A stretch of 64,000 bases of DNA from Rotaria sordida (taxonomy: Eukaryota; Rotifera; Eurotatoria; Philodinida; Philodinidae), in contig CAJNOL010000127.1 in the NCBI GenBank assembly GCA_905250125.1, positions 1-64,000 of the forward strand, given 5' to 3'. Made by a program: the position numbers and the translations under genes. Positions 33,241-44,835 of the stretch are shown here, in pieces. Below the pieces are notes generated by a model. That model was not told where the DNA came from and searched no databases. It saw nothing but the letters and a program-made list of their open reading frames with translations. Every line of letters starts with the position of its first letter. The first letter of the stretch is position 1.

Positions 33241-33288
<48 letters not shown>

Positions 33289-33965
33289 CGTATAGTATTC
33301 ACCTTATTTGTTATCTGTTTCTCTTGCTAAAGCATTCACAGGTTCGTGCTTATTTATTTACTCTTTGTAAATGCTTCCCTTCTCCTTCTGTGCTTTTTTT
33401 CATTTAATTGAACCTAACATATATGATTAGGGAGCTTAACAAGCATTCATTCATTCATTCATTTATCTATCCTTGATCTGTAAACAAAAAAAAAACCTAG
33501 AAACAAACGAGTCTTTGTCTTTGTGAATTCTCTTTTCATTATTTAAAAGAAAGTCCACGCATATACACATAACGCTTTTTTTATTTCTGATGTGCGATTG
33601 TTTGTTTGTTGTTATTGTTTTATTTTCTTTTTCTGGTGACGATATCATAATGGTCCCTCTTGTATCACATGTGTGATTCTATGTTTGTTTTTTTTTGTGT
33701 GTGTATTGTCACATTATGATTTCTGTTGCTATTATTATATCTCGAGCGTATGCATGTTTTCTCTGTCAGTCTCTCTCTCTCTCTTTTTTTTTTTTGTTTC
33801 GTTTCACTTTTTTTTATATTATAATCAGCATTGAAAACAAAAAAAAAACTGAAACTGGTTTTTAAACAAGAACATGAAAAAAAAACAAAGTCAAGCATAT
33901 GAGTGTATCTCTTGCTCTCTTTAATCTTTTTAGTTTTTTTTGTTTTTATAATTATTTTATAGACA
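32974..33965. other. Spacer between TDRD3 and the acidic ORF
   Basis: Holds the TDRD3 3' UTR. Simple sequence is frequent: AG repeats at 33007-33024 and CT repeats at 33247-33282 and 33772-33784. The spacer ends in a T-rich run and ATTTTATAG three bases before the next ATG. Confidence 0.4.
33247..33282. repeat. (CT)n microsatellite
   Basis: About 18 uninterrupted CT units. It may matter for nucleosome exclusion or simply be a slippage tract. Confidence 0.9.
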
Positions 33966-35258
33966 ATGACAGATGAAAATACAATTGAATTTCAGTCAGC
34001 ATCATTAGATGTTCATGATGAAAATAATAGTTCATTTATATTGAATCAAAATAATATTCCAATGGACATTGATGTTGATGATGAAATTCTAAAATCAGCT
34101 TCAACAAAAATCAATGGAGATATATCACCAACGTTACATACAATTGAGAATGAAAATCATAATGAACAAGATAATGAGGATGTTTTACGTCCAGGGTAAA
34201 AAAAAACAAAATAATGTTCAAACAATAAGTAGATTTAATTTAAATTATTTTTCTAGAAATCCCGAATTAAATAAATCATTTGATATTTTACCACAAACTA
34301 AAGATGATGATATTTCTGCAGCCGATTCAATATCAGATAATAGTGTAAGTGATTTTATTGTTTTTTTGTTTTTTAATCATATGAAAGAGAAAAAATTCAT
34401 TGTAATTGATATTGAAAACGAATTTGTAGAATATTTGTTTAGTGATTCTTTTTTTGGTTTTTGTAGGCTCTAAATACCAATATACTTGATACAACAGTCG
34501 AATTACCAATTTATAATGATGAATTTAGCGAAAAACCTCCCGGTACGATTTCATTTTTTTTTTTTTTTCTTACAATAATTTTATTCATATCTAGAAGATT
34601 TGAATTTGATTACAATAGTTAGTGATATCGATACACCTACAAGTGCCAAATCACCTTTATCGAATCAATTCTCTCGTATGTAAAAATAAACAATAAAAAA
34701 ATAAATTACTTTTTATCTATCAATTAATTTCTACAGTTGAATATCCATATGAAATACCACAACCACAAGAAAATGTTCAACCTTCACCATCAAATTCTAT
34801 TGAAACGGTAACGGCATTGACAAAAAATATGAAATTGAATGTTAATAAGACATTAGAAGAACAAGGTATTCTATTAAAAAGCTATTCTCTCATTAAACAA
34901 ACTTTATATTCCTTTTTTCTTTTCTTTTGTTCTAAGAACCTTCAATACAAACATCTTCTACCGATAAAACATTCGATACAAATACATATGTTTTAAAGAA
35001 GAAAGAAAGACGAAAAATATCAACAATGACCACCGATAATAGTTTCAATGTAGTATGCCTTTATTTATTACAGAAGATTTTTAAAAGATTAAATATTAAT
35101 TTTTATAGGCTGTCGAAGATGTCCCACCAGATTTATCTAATAAAAAATCACCACCCAACTTTTCGTCCGTATCACATGGTGCTACTGTAACTTCTCGACC
35201 AACTACAGCAACTTCATCTTCACAACAACCACTTATGGATCCCACACGAATCATGTAA
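33966..35258 (+). CDS. Acidic disordered protein, possible N-terminal part of TACC
   Basis: Seven exons (33966-34195, 34257-34344, 34467-34542, 34595-34675, 34737-34865, 34937-35049, 35109-35258) give 288 aa rich in D, E, S and N (for example MDIDVDDEILKSAS, KDDDISAADSISDNS, EDVPPDLSNKKSPPN). No domain is recognised. The last exon reads PLMDPTRIM then TAA. A possible donor (AT|GTAAGAG at 35255) overlaps the stop, but no in-frame acceptor lies before the TACC ATG at 35449. TACC proteins have long acidic disordered N-termini, so this may be the N-terminal half of a TACC gene, made separately or joined by an alternative transcript. ATTTTATAG|ACAATG puts a splice acceptor three bases before the start. 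Confidence 0.55.
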
Positions 35259-35448
35259 GAGTCAGAGTGTCGCCTATTGTTGCTCTTGTTCTTCTGTGCT
35301 TTTTTTTACCAATCGATGCGTCCTCGAGAGAAGAAAAAAACAAAGTTTTTTTTTTTTTTTTCTGTTCTCAATGCCCATACGTTGGCACATCATTATTGCT
35401 TGCAATAGTAGTCCTCCACATTTTTTTTCTCTCCATTCATAATACATC

Positions 35449-36545
35449 ATGTCGACATCGTCTGATGTTGATGACGATCCTCTAAATTTACGACAAAAAT
35501 TATCGTTATTACCGAGTGTTTCATCAACAACATCATCATTTCATGAAGATGATGAATATCGAATAAAAGATATTAATACAAGGTCGTTAACTGATTTTAT
35601 GAATGCTGAAAAAAAAATTTTTCAACCAACAGCAGAAACAGATATGATAAAAAGTCTTATTATGTCTAATGATAATCCAATGGAAAAATCTTCATTATTT
35701 CGTTCATTAATCGAGCATACAGAACCAACAATTAATGCTCAAGAATTAACAGAACATTTTTCTTCAGCAAAACGCGAACAAAAAAATTCTAAAACTAATC
35801 AAATTGATGAACATCTTTTACGTCCATTTAGTGAATGTGTTGAACAATATTATCGAATACTTTATCGTGTATGTGAATGTACAGAAGAATTAAAACAAGA
35901 ATTACGACATGTTAAAAGTGAACGTGATCAAATGAGTGAAGATTTGATCAATGCTGAAAATGCTTATGCCGATGTTAAAAAACGAAATGAAAAACTTAAA
36001 TTAATTATCAATGAACATAAAACGGTTTGTAAAAATAAATAAAAAATAAACTTTAATTTTTATTTGTTTTTAAATTAAAAAACAAAATTTCTTATTTTTA
36101 GAATACAGAAACATTAAAACGTTTTTCAGAAGAATCTGTTCGTTATACAGAAGAACAAAAACAAAAATATGCGGTACTTAAACAACATGCACAAGAAAAA
36201 TTAAATGAGTATATATATACATAAATTAATTAAAACAAAGACAAACTATTTCATTGTTCTTAAATTTCGCTGTAGAGCTAATAATGAAATTGAACGATTA
36301 AGACAAACACATGTATCAGAAATCGAAGGAATACAAACACAATTACGTTATGCACAATTACGTGTACAATCACTTGAACAAGAATTAAAATCTGTTAAAC
36401 AAGAATTAGAACAGAAGGTAAAAATAAAAGTTTTCTACATAAAGAAAAATATTTATTTTTTTATTTTTATTTTTTTGTTTAGAAAAAAGAAAATACTGAA
36501 TTGACAAATATTTGTGATGAACTCTTAGCAACTAATAAAAGATAG
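35449..36545 (+). CDS. TACC: Transforming acidic coiled-coil (TACC) protein
   Basis: Four exons (35449-36024, 36102-36208, 36276-36417, 36483-36545) give 295 aa. From about residue 125 to the end it is a continuous coiled coil with the TACC order: SERDQMSEDLINAENAYADV, KKRNEKLKLIINEHK, KYAVLKQHAQEKLNEANNEI, LRVQSLEQEL, then the ending KENTELTNICDELL. The ending is close to vertebrate 'KENEELTRICDDLI'. TACC proteins bind Aurora A and the XMAP215/ch-TOG microtubule polymerase at centrosomes, spindles and microtubule plus ends. The ATG follows a T-rich stretch. The nearest upstream AG (35412, AATAGTAG) could serve a 5' UTR exon. Which vertebrate TACC it matches cannot be said. Confidence 0.88.
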
Positions 36546-36570
36546 TTAATTTCTCAAAATAATTGACAAC

Positions 36571-37019
36571 ATATATGTTAGCATTCTGAAATTGAAATTA
36601 CATTCAATCTTGAATTCGAAATTGGATACGTTCAATGTCGAATTGACGGAAAAAAATTTATATTAAAAGTTGAATTTGTCTGTAGATTGATATCGAATAT
36701 GGAATCTTATCAATTCATTCTTATGAAACAATAATATTTCAAGTAATACAATTATCAATGAATAAATTGAGTAAAGATTCGAAAAGTTATGATGGATAAT
36801 TTTTCCTTTGAAACTGTTCTTGCGTATAATATCTTGCATTAAATTTACGAATTTAAACTTACTTAATCAATTAATGATTGTATTATCTGAAATGTCATTG
36901 TTTAATCTGAACGAATCAATTAGAATTCAACTCTAACCTTGATCTACAGACTAATTCAATTTTTAACATAAATTTTCCACTTCATTCGATGTAATCTCAA
37001 TTTGGATACTAACATATAT
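36571..37019. mobile_element. Foldback element between TACC and SPCS3
   Basis: The ends ATATATGTTAGCATTCTGAA and, inverted, ATATATGTTAGTATCCAAAT continue as long imperfect arms. ATTTATATTAAAAGTTGAAT (36657) pairs with inverted ATTTATGTTAAAAATTGAAT, and GTCTGTAGATTG with GTCTGTAGATCA. About 450 bp, no ORF. Confidence 0.65.
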
Positions 37020-37215
37020 TTTTATACGTATATATTTCATACTCTATTAAACACTCCATTTCGATTTATAATTTTTTTTTTCTTATAACTTCTCGTTCTC
37101 ATTTTTGTACTAGTCTTATATATTTTTTTTTCTTCTGTTATACTTCCTCTCGGTGTGTTTATTATGTAAAACTAAACAAAAGCGGACAACACTTATGTTT
37201 GTAGATAAACATCTA

Positions 37216-38760
37216 ATGCATACATTCATAAATCGATTAAATAATCTATTTGCTTTTACAGTAATTGTTTTTGCTGTGCTTACAATTGGTGTATTTCTTT
37301 CAACATATTTTAAACAATATCATGAAACTCTTAGAACTACTGCAAATAAGTCTATTGTGTACATAGAAGAATTATTTATTTTATTATAAAAATGAATTGC
37401 TTCTGTTCTTTTTTTGTTTTTTCTTTTTCTTAAATGTAGAAAACATATGATTGATTTTTTGGTTAATCGAAAGAAAAATGATTTAGGTATATTACAACTT
37501 GATTTAGATATGTGTAGTTGTTTATTAAATAAAATGAAAATTAAATTTTGTTTTTACGAAAAATTTTAGATCTTAATTCATTATTTGATTGGAATATTAA
37601 AGAATTATTTTTATATTTAATTGCAGAATAGATTACACGAGTAAATGTGAGTATAAATTTCATTTAGAATTTTAAAAAATATTCGAATCAGAGTTATGCA
37701 AAGGATATAATAGGACTAAAATTTTTCTTATATCTGCTGCACAACAGAACAAGACATTAATTCGTTGCAGAGTCTTATCAACTTTATAATGAAATAAATG
37801 AATTGTTGATTAAAAGTTTATGACTAAACTATTTAATGGAACTGGATAAGACATTTTCGATATTTAAACAAAAGTAGAGGAGTATAGTTGAATGACAGTA
37901 ATGATTACAAGTTTGATGAAAAATAAAATTAAACTAACTCGATGAATATCTAAGCTTAAGAATTAATAGATGTAAACCAAAAATTGATTCGTTAATAATT
38001 TTTAAAAAATCAACAAGAAAAAACCTTATCTGTCTTGTTGCACAAGGCAAGTCAGAACAGCACAACATGCACAACTGACAAAAATTTGTCCTATACTCAC
38101 GTTTGATTTCAATAGAAAAACAAGTCATGTTTTTAAATAGAAAATGTTTCTTTACTAGAAACCAAGAAGGGAACAATGTGATTTCTAGCATAGAAATCAG
38201 ATTGTTCCTCCTTGCCAAAAACGAAAGATACTAAATAGAAAACTAATTTTTTTATTCTTTATACAAGATTTGTTTTGTCATATAGACAATCATTCAAAAC
38301 ACAAATGATTAAAACCAAAAAGACCAGAAATATTATTCATTGTAGTCGGATAATAAAAAAGTTGTTTTTTTTTTGGAAAAAAAATATTCGTTCATTCGAG
38401 TTGTATACTAAAATCTGTTATAATTAATTTAGAGTCTTAATCAAGTAGTTCTATGGGATAAAATAATTCAACGTGGTGATAATGCACGTATTAATATGCA
38501 TGATATGGCAACAAAATATAACTTTTGAGATGATGAAGAACATCTATGGTTTGTTTATTTAAGTTTTTCATTGTTAAAATTTGACATCTTCTTTCTTTTT
38601 AAATAGATCGAATAATGTAACATTAACACTTGGTTGGAATATAACACCAAATGCTGGCCATTTGTCTCATATTCAAGCAAATGGATCTACATCTTGTATT
38701 TTTTCTAATCAATATACAACAAGTCGTTTGATAAATTTAAAAATTTCCGGTAAAGAATAG
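37216..38760 (+). pseudogene. SPCS3: Signal peptidase complex subunit 3, decayed copy with three stops
   Basis: Five exons with GT-AG borders (37216-37358, 37440-37513, 37570-37646, 38433 to about 38552, 38607-38760) line up end to end with SPC22/23. The N-terminal anchor is MHTFINRLNNLFAF followed by a hydrophobic segment (VIVFAVLTIGVFLSTYF). Then come KNDLGILQLDLD, NSLFDWNIKELFLYLIAE, SLNQVVLWDKIIQRGDN and NNVTLTLGWNITPNAG. In the family it is an ER membrane subunit that positions the catalytic subunit. Three in-frame stops break it: TAG at 37629-37631 (a Tyr position), TGA at 38526-38528 (a Phe position in the KYFFFDD block) and a TGA formed across the last junction (TG|A). No frameshift is seen. 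Neighbouring genes use standard stops, so recoding is unlikely and a second functional copy is expected elsewhere. Intron 3 is swollen to 786 bp. Confidence 0.8.
38163..38214. other. Tight hairpin in SPCS3 intron 3
   Basis: CAAGAAGGGAACAATGTGAT (38163) and its continuation pair with the inverted copy ending at 38214, leaving a loop of about 3 nt (GCA). The 24-bp stem has one bulge and two or three mismatches. Looks more like a small palindrome or MITE centre than a microRNA precursor, because the loop is too short. Confidence 0.45.
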
Positions 38761-38940
38761 AATGCAATAGTTAATTATATTTATTCTTTTATATTTGTTT
38801 TGTTTTTAAAAATTTTTTCTGTTGAAATTTTTGTTTTTTTTTAAACATCAAAATTATAATGTTTTAAAAGAAAAATAATTATGATGAATATATTTATTTA
38901 TTAATTTATTTCCAAAAATCTAGATATATTAAAAGAATAC

Positions 38941-39460
38941 ATGTCCTCTCAAGAACAGATTGTAAGTTATATATAATGAAATTCTTTAGTATTTCTTTAA
39001 ATTGATCTTAATACTATTATAATAGTTTCGTGAATTTCTTGAAACATACAATCGAATTGTTGAAGAATGTTTTCATCGATGTATTTATACATTCAACTAT
39101 CGATATTTAGTTGATGATGAGGTAGGTTTAAAAAATTATATTTAAAATGAATTTTTGTTTTCTCACAAAAAAATCACTTATTCTAATTGGTGCAATAAAT
39201 GACTTTTCACTTGTATTAATAGTAGTAAAAAGAAATATATATTTCAATGATCGATAATAATCTCTTTCTTTTGCATTTAGATTGATTGTATAACTCATTG
39301 TACATCAAAATATGTTAATTATAATCAACGAATGGCAATGAATTTTGCAGACATACAAGCAAAAAAAATGATGGATATGCATGAACAAGCTGAAGCACAA
39401 TCACAACAACCATTACAAATGATGAATAATCAAATCAATGATAATTCAAAACCTTTTTGA
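38941..39460 (+). CDS. TIMM10B: Small Tim chaperone, TIMM10B/TIMM9 type
   Basis: Three exons (38941-38961, 39026-39121, 39281-39460) give 98 aa. The twin CX3C signature is complete: CFHRC (22-26) and CITHC (42-46), 15 residues apart. It is preceded by FREFLETYNRIVEE, the family's LxxFLxxYN helix, and followed by KYVNYNQRMAMNFADIQ. Small Tims escort hydrophobic precursors across the mitochondrial intermembrane space. The block resembles TIMM10B (Tim9b) slightly more than TIMM9. The polar tail (QQPLQMMNNQ) is unusual. The ATG lies only 180 bp after the SPCS3 stop, and AAAATCTAG ends 17 bases before it, which fits a downstream operon position or a 5' UTR intron. Confidence 0.85.
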
Positions 39461-41406
39461 TCAAATCTATTACACATGTTTTTTTTCTTGTTCTTGTTTG
39501 CGTTATTTTGCTTTTTTATAGTTATTCGAACTTGAGTTTTGTTATTAGGAAATATATATTTCTTCGACATATATTGTCACAAATGATAGGTAATTATTAT
39601 TTTTTTTTATCCTTTACGATCACTGATGACAGTCGGACACTAATAAAACATATAGAAAAATGGAAAGACAGTAACAAACAAAAAAAAAAGAAGCGGCGAG
39701 AGGAATCACTTATATGAAGATTAATTAAGAGTCTGAGTAGAACGTTCAAATGCATAAATAGGGTTATGAGAGAACTACTCCAAGTGACACCAGCCAATTG
39801 AGTTCATATTGGATTCATGGGAAAGTCTCAGTGAAACTAGAAAAAGTCTAAAAGGTTTCGTTCTCATTGGTCTTTGTCGTCGAGTATCCTGAAAGTTTCA
39901 GTCGAAAAGAATGTTCTTTCGTTAAGGTATTGAATTTTTAAGTGAACTTGATTTTTGTGACAAAGAACTATTTTTGGAAATTTAATATCTTGACGAACTT
40001 TTTCTAGTCTAACTGAGACTTGTCTGTAATCCCAATATGAGCTGACCTAAAATTAAAATGTATCAGGAAAGTTTTCCAAAATATGCAAATAAAACCATTT
40101 CATAATCAGTTACTGAGCAAGAAGAATAATTAGAAGCATGCCATTGTACACATTTTTCAAGAATAGATATATATTTAACAAATCTTTTCAACTAATGCAA
40201 ACATTTAATAGGATAGTCCGTCTGCAGTCAATCTTTTCTAAATTCATTACTATTTGCTTGCTTTAATAAGAGTTCATCATCAATTGAATCTACTCTAATA
40301 CTTAAAATATTTATCTTCTAAAGAAGTGTTCATCACATATACTCCCAAAAAAAAAAAGGTATAAGATCGTTGAAATCAATGCATAACTCTTGTCAAGGTG
40401 GTATAGTAGAAATAGGATAGATCATTACACTATTGTTGTATAATCAGTAGAAACAATGCACATAACTATGTAAATAGAGATAGTACATAAGACTAAGAAA
40501 GAATTCTTCTCAATGTTGTAGACATAGTACCCACTATTCGAAAAGAATTTACCCTTGGAATTCTTTGTTGAATCTTAATCATTGTTTTATTGATTATTGT
40601 ACTTTAACCAATCTTAGCGGATTATTTAGTAGTCAACATATTTAAACTCATTTACCTAGTTTATCAAAATAATTGCTAATTTGACGGATACTACTATTGA
40701 AATCAAATTACCTTTCACATCTTCATATGATTAATTAGGTAGTCTAATATTCATATAACTAACAAGAACGTTTAATCACAAATTGATTTCTATCATCATA
40801 ATTGATTCATATTTTCAGAAATAATTTTCTTATCACAAATGATATTGACATCATCAAAATATACTTGTTGTATTTCGTGTATTTTTTTCTTTTGCAAACT
40901 ATAATGATTGATAGATGACCTTCTCATATTTAATTGATTACTATTTTGATCGTTATCTTCTATTTTCTTGTTGATATTTTAATTAAACAAAAATTTCGAT
41001 TTATTTCTAATCAATGACATTAAATATGAATGTCACGCAAATTTCATTATAATTTAATAAATTATAATGAGATGCATGAAAATAAAAACATGTTATATTC
41101 GAATTATCATGTATCAATTTTAATTACGATGAAAGGTCAAATTCATTTAAATACATATTTATAAAACATATATATATCTATATATATCTATATATATTTT
41201 GAAAAAAAAACATCGAACACAATTATTTAAACAGATACTACTACGTTCATTATAAACATGAAACAAAAAAGCCCATTAATTATTGTTTTCTCAAGCTTAT
41301 GTTATTCACCTATCGCTTTTATTTACACATAATCACTCTCAATCCTTCATTTTTGTTTTCTTTGTACATTGAAAAAAAAGAAAAGAAAAGAAAAAGAAAC
41401 TATTCA
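39461..41406. other. Intergenic between TIMM10B-like and UBASH3-like genes
   Basis: Holds the foldback at 39798-40052 (listed separately) and ATATATCT repeats at 41168-41196. No other gene recognised. The two flanking genes are convergent, so both 3' UTRs lie here. Confidence 0.4.
39798..40052. mobile_element. Short foldback element
   Basis: GAGTTCATATTGGATTCATG (39800) and GTCTCAGTGAAACTAGAAAA (39825) recur inverted as CAGCTCATATTGGGATTACA and GTCTCAGTTAGACTAGAAAA (40000-40048). The inside contains ATCCTGAAAGTTTCAGTCGA (39889), a phrase also found in the TDRD3 intron foldback. Confidence 0.55.
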
Positions 41407-42581
41407 TCAAAATTGTTTGGCAAGTATAGCATCCACAAATGTCCATGAATTTCTTTGTCCTTCGAGTATTGTCAATGAAAGATAATTGATTTTTTGTGCT
41501 ATTTGTGTTAATTCATTAGGTCTTGGTTGTGCACCAATTAATTGTCTTGTTAAAGTTTCTAATGATGGTGCATGACCAATAAATAATATACTCATATCAT
41601 TTGTATCATGTTTTGATAAGATTTCACGCATTATTGTATATGATCGTTCATAATAATCATGTTCATTTTCATCTGTTGATAAAGATTTTTGTATACTGTT
41701 ATATGATGTTTCAATATTTAAACGATTAAGAACAAGTTCATTGATTGACATAAAATGTGGTATAATACTTTTATGCCATAAACCACATTCAAATAGACCT
41801 AATTCAATACGTATTGGTACTAATGTACGTAATTTCATTCCATCAAGAATAGAATCAGCTGTTTGAACACAACGTAATGATGGAGATGAATAACAATAAT
41901 CAATACGAAGACCTGTACGATAAAGTGCTTCACCTATAATGAAAGAAAATAAAATAAATAATGATTTAGAAAAAAAAAAAACAAAAAGAAAAAGAATAAT
42001 ATAAAACCTGTTCTAAATGAACGTATTAAACCAAGTTCAGTTAATGGTGGATCGTAACGATAATCTTGAAAATTTTGTCTATATGGTAAACTAATTGGTA
42101 AATTTGTATGAAAACGTCGATAATTTCCTGTTCCATCAAATGCTTGTTGAAACCAACTATCACCAAATAAAGCATCAACACGTTCTCCATGACGTATTAT
42201 AATTAATTTTGTTTTTGCTCGTCTTTTTTGTCGAATTTGTTGTTGATGTTGTTGTGAAAAAGAATTTTCATTATTATGATTAACTAAAGATTTTGTTTCA
42301 AAATTATATTCTTGTTTTGGTGATATTGATACAAGTTTATCAATATTATTGATTGATACTGGTTGATCATGTTCATTAATACCACATGATAAACAAGATG
42401 AACCACTTTTAAACACTTCAAATGAACGTTGTCGACGTGTATTAATTACTTTTGATAGTGATCGACTACGTTGAAATGTTGTTAGATTTGAATTACTTGA
42501 ACTTTTAGAATTTATATTTGGCTCATAAGATCCTTCAAATTGACCAAGAAAACGATTAAATAATTTTTGAAATGTAGACAT
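41407..42581 (-). CDS. UBASH3/STS-like histidine phosphatase domain protein
   Basis: Two exons (42008-42581, 41407-41933) give 366 aa. The first 125 residues are Ser/Asn-rich without a domain. From about 128 the phosphoglycerate-mutase-like phosphatase fold starts: LIIIRHGERVDALFGDSW holds the RHG catalytic histidine, then DPPLTELGLIRSFRTG, CYSSPSLRCVQTADSIL, LGLFECGLW and the second histidine in FIGHAPSLETLTRQL (about 309). This is the block order of UBASH3A/B (Sts) and related animal proteins; Sts proteins dephosphorylate tyrosine kinases. UBA and SH3 domains are absent, so it is a phosphatase-only relative and its substrate is unknown. The sequence CTTTTTAG|T abuts the ATG, suggesting a splice or trans-splice acceptor one base upstream. 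Confidence 0.82.
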
Positions 42582-44835
42582 ACTAAAAAGAAAAGAAGAG
42601 ATGAATATTAAAAACATGTATATTTCTAGGAATTGTTTTTTTTTTAAATATCGATTTAATGTAGTTTTCTTTTTTTTTTTTATTTATTTATTTCAATTAT
42701 GTTAAAATTTTGAATTATAATTTATTTTCGGTCAAGTGTGAAATATTATCATTTAGTGAATGATTGTTATATGTACTTGCCTAAACTGGTTCTTTTTTTT
42801 TGCTGTAATAAAATTACAATTGAATTTGATTTTTTTCTTTCTATTTAATGATAAGTGCTAAAAATTAAAGTTGATATATTTATTGCAGATGTCTAAATAT
42901 ATGTATCTTTTCTTGTCTTTTACTATTCAAATAGATTGATGATAGTTTGTTTGTGAGTATAGAGGAAATAAATGACCATCATCACATTACACATGTATGA
43001 ATAGAATAAACTTGAACAAGCAACAATCGTGATAGGTAAAAGAAGAAAAAGGCGATGACGATTCGTTTCTCCTTCTCTACCTTTCTCCTCCTCCCTTTCA
43101 ATAATTGTCTTGATAGATGATAGATATACATATACATATATATATATCTTTGACGTTATTCAAAGCACGAAAAGAAGGACAAATACAAACAGGTTGATCT
43201 GATCTTGGACAGACGATAAAAATATATATGATCTACGGATATATTTTTTTTCTTCGTCTAATAAAAGAAATATATCATTAGATATTGTATAGAATTGACA
43301 TGACATTGCCGCTCAATTGAAGTTATAATGAAGCATATATGAACATTGCACATATTACTAAAATTTGATACGATAAGGTTTCAAAAAAAAAAAGAAAGAA
43401 TCGATTTGTGAGACGATTAATACATATGCATATACAAGCAATTTACTGAATGAATGACTGAATGAATTTAAATTGATGTGAATTATGATACTTTGAATAA
43501 GTAGATAAAGTGTTTTTTTATATCATTAAAATATTGTTCATTTTAATGAATATTTTATTGATAGTTGTGTCATAGTAAAACTATTTGAAATACTGTAAGA
43601 ATCTTGGAGTAAGAAATGTAATGTAAATTTCAAAAGAAGAAAGGTTTTCATCCAAAAAAAAAAGGATGATATTTTGAAAGCAAATAATAAAAACAAAATG
43701 ACAACATCAATTTTTGTTATAATAGAAAATTCAATTCAATTCAATTCAATATATTTCTCTGTTTGCCAAAGAAACTTTTCAATGTAAAGGATATAGTAGT
43801 CGATATTAAATCTTATTCAGGGACTTAAAAAAAAAACGCCATTATTATAATGAAACGGATATTGATTTTAACAGATGCATCAATGTCATTAATGAAAATG
43901 AGCATCTTCATCGGAGTAAATTTATGGTTTTGATTTAACATCAAACTCATTGTATTTGTTTGATTACCATGATAGTTTTAATCCATGACAATGAAATGCA
44001 CTAATATTAATGTTCGTTTCATCATCTGACATACCGCCTATTTTTTCATATTTTTGAAGTCAATGTCATGAAAATCATGAATTTTTTTAAACTTTTTTTT
44101 ATGACAATAATTATCTAAAGAATAATAAGTGTTGGTCTCAAGGAAGTGCAGGAAATTCTGGAAATCATAGAACTCATCAGGATTCACTAAGAGTATTGAT
44201 GTATAGATAAATAGTTACGACTTTACCGCAACCTTTGTGCTTGTTTTTTGTGAGTTTAGGCTAATACTCAATCTTTTATACTCTTTTCTTCTTCAGTTTC
44301 TAATTGAGATACAAAATTTAAATTTAGGATTTGAAAATTGTAAAATATAATTATGTTAATTATCATTTCAAATTGTTCTTCTCATTTATCGCCCTGCTTC
44401 GGAGGAATGGTTAAGATTTGTTATAAAAATTATTGACAGAAGACTAATAATTTTTTGATTATTTGTTCAACAAATAGTTTTTATTGTGTACCAATTCACT
44501 TAATCTTAGACTGACAGAATAGACATACGAATATAGTCGTATGTAGTTATAAAGATGGATTAACGAAAATTGTAGACAAATGCAATAAATAACACGACAA
44601 GTATATTATACACGATTATAAAAATTAATTCCGAGCATCGATATTATATAGCCGAAGCTTTGACGAACTGATTGTCTCTTTTTTTGTCATAAAAATTTCA
44701 TTTTTTATTTTCAGACGCACAAATGGCACCCATATAATTAGACAACAACACCAAATTTTGTATATTTATCTCATCACTATGAGTACTTAAAAATACATAA
44801 ATTCCATTCAGATTGAGATATCCAGTTGTATATGT
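42582..44835. other. Intergenic upstream of the UBASH3-like gene
   Basis: AT-rich, with a TATACATA run (43129-43148) and a run of ATTCA repeats (43730-43749). No ORF above background and no RNA gene recognised. Confidence 0.4.

Noticed and set aside
37216..38760. Stop-codon reassignment as the reason for SPCS3 stops
   Set aside because: All neighbouring genes end normally with TAA, TAG or TGA and have none of these stops internally.
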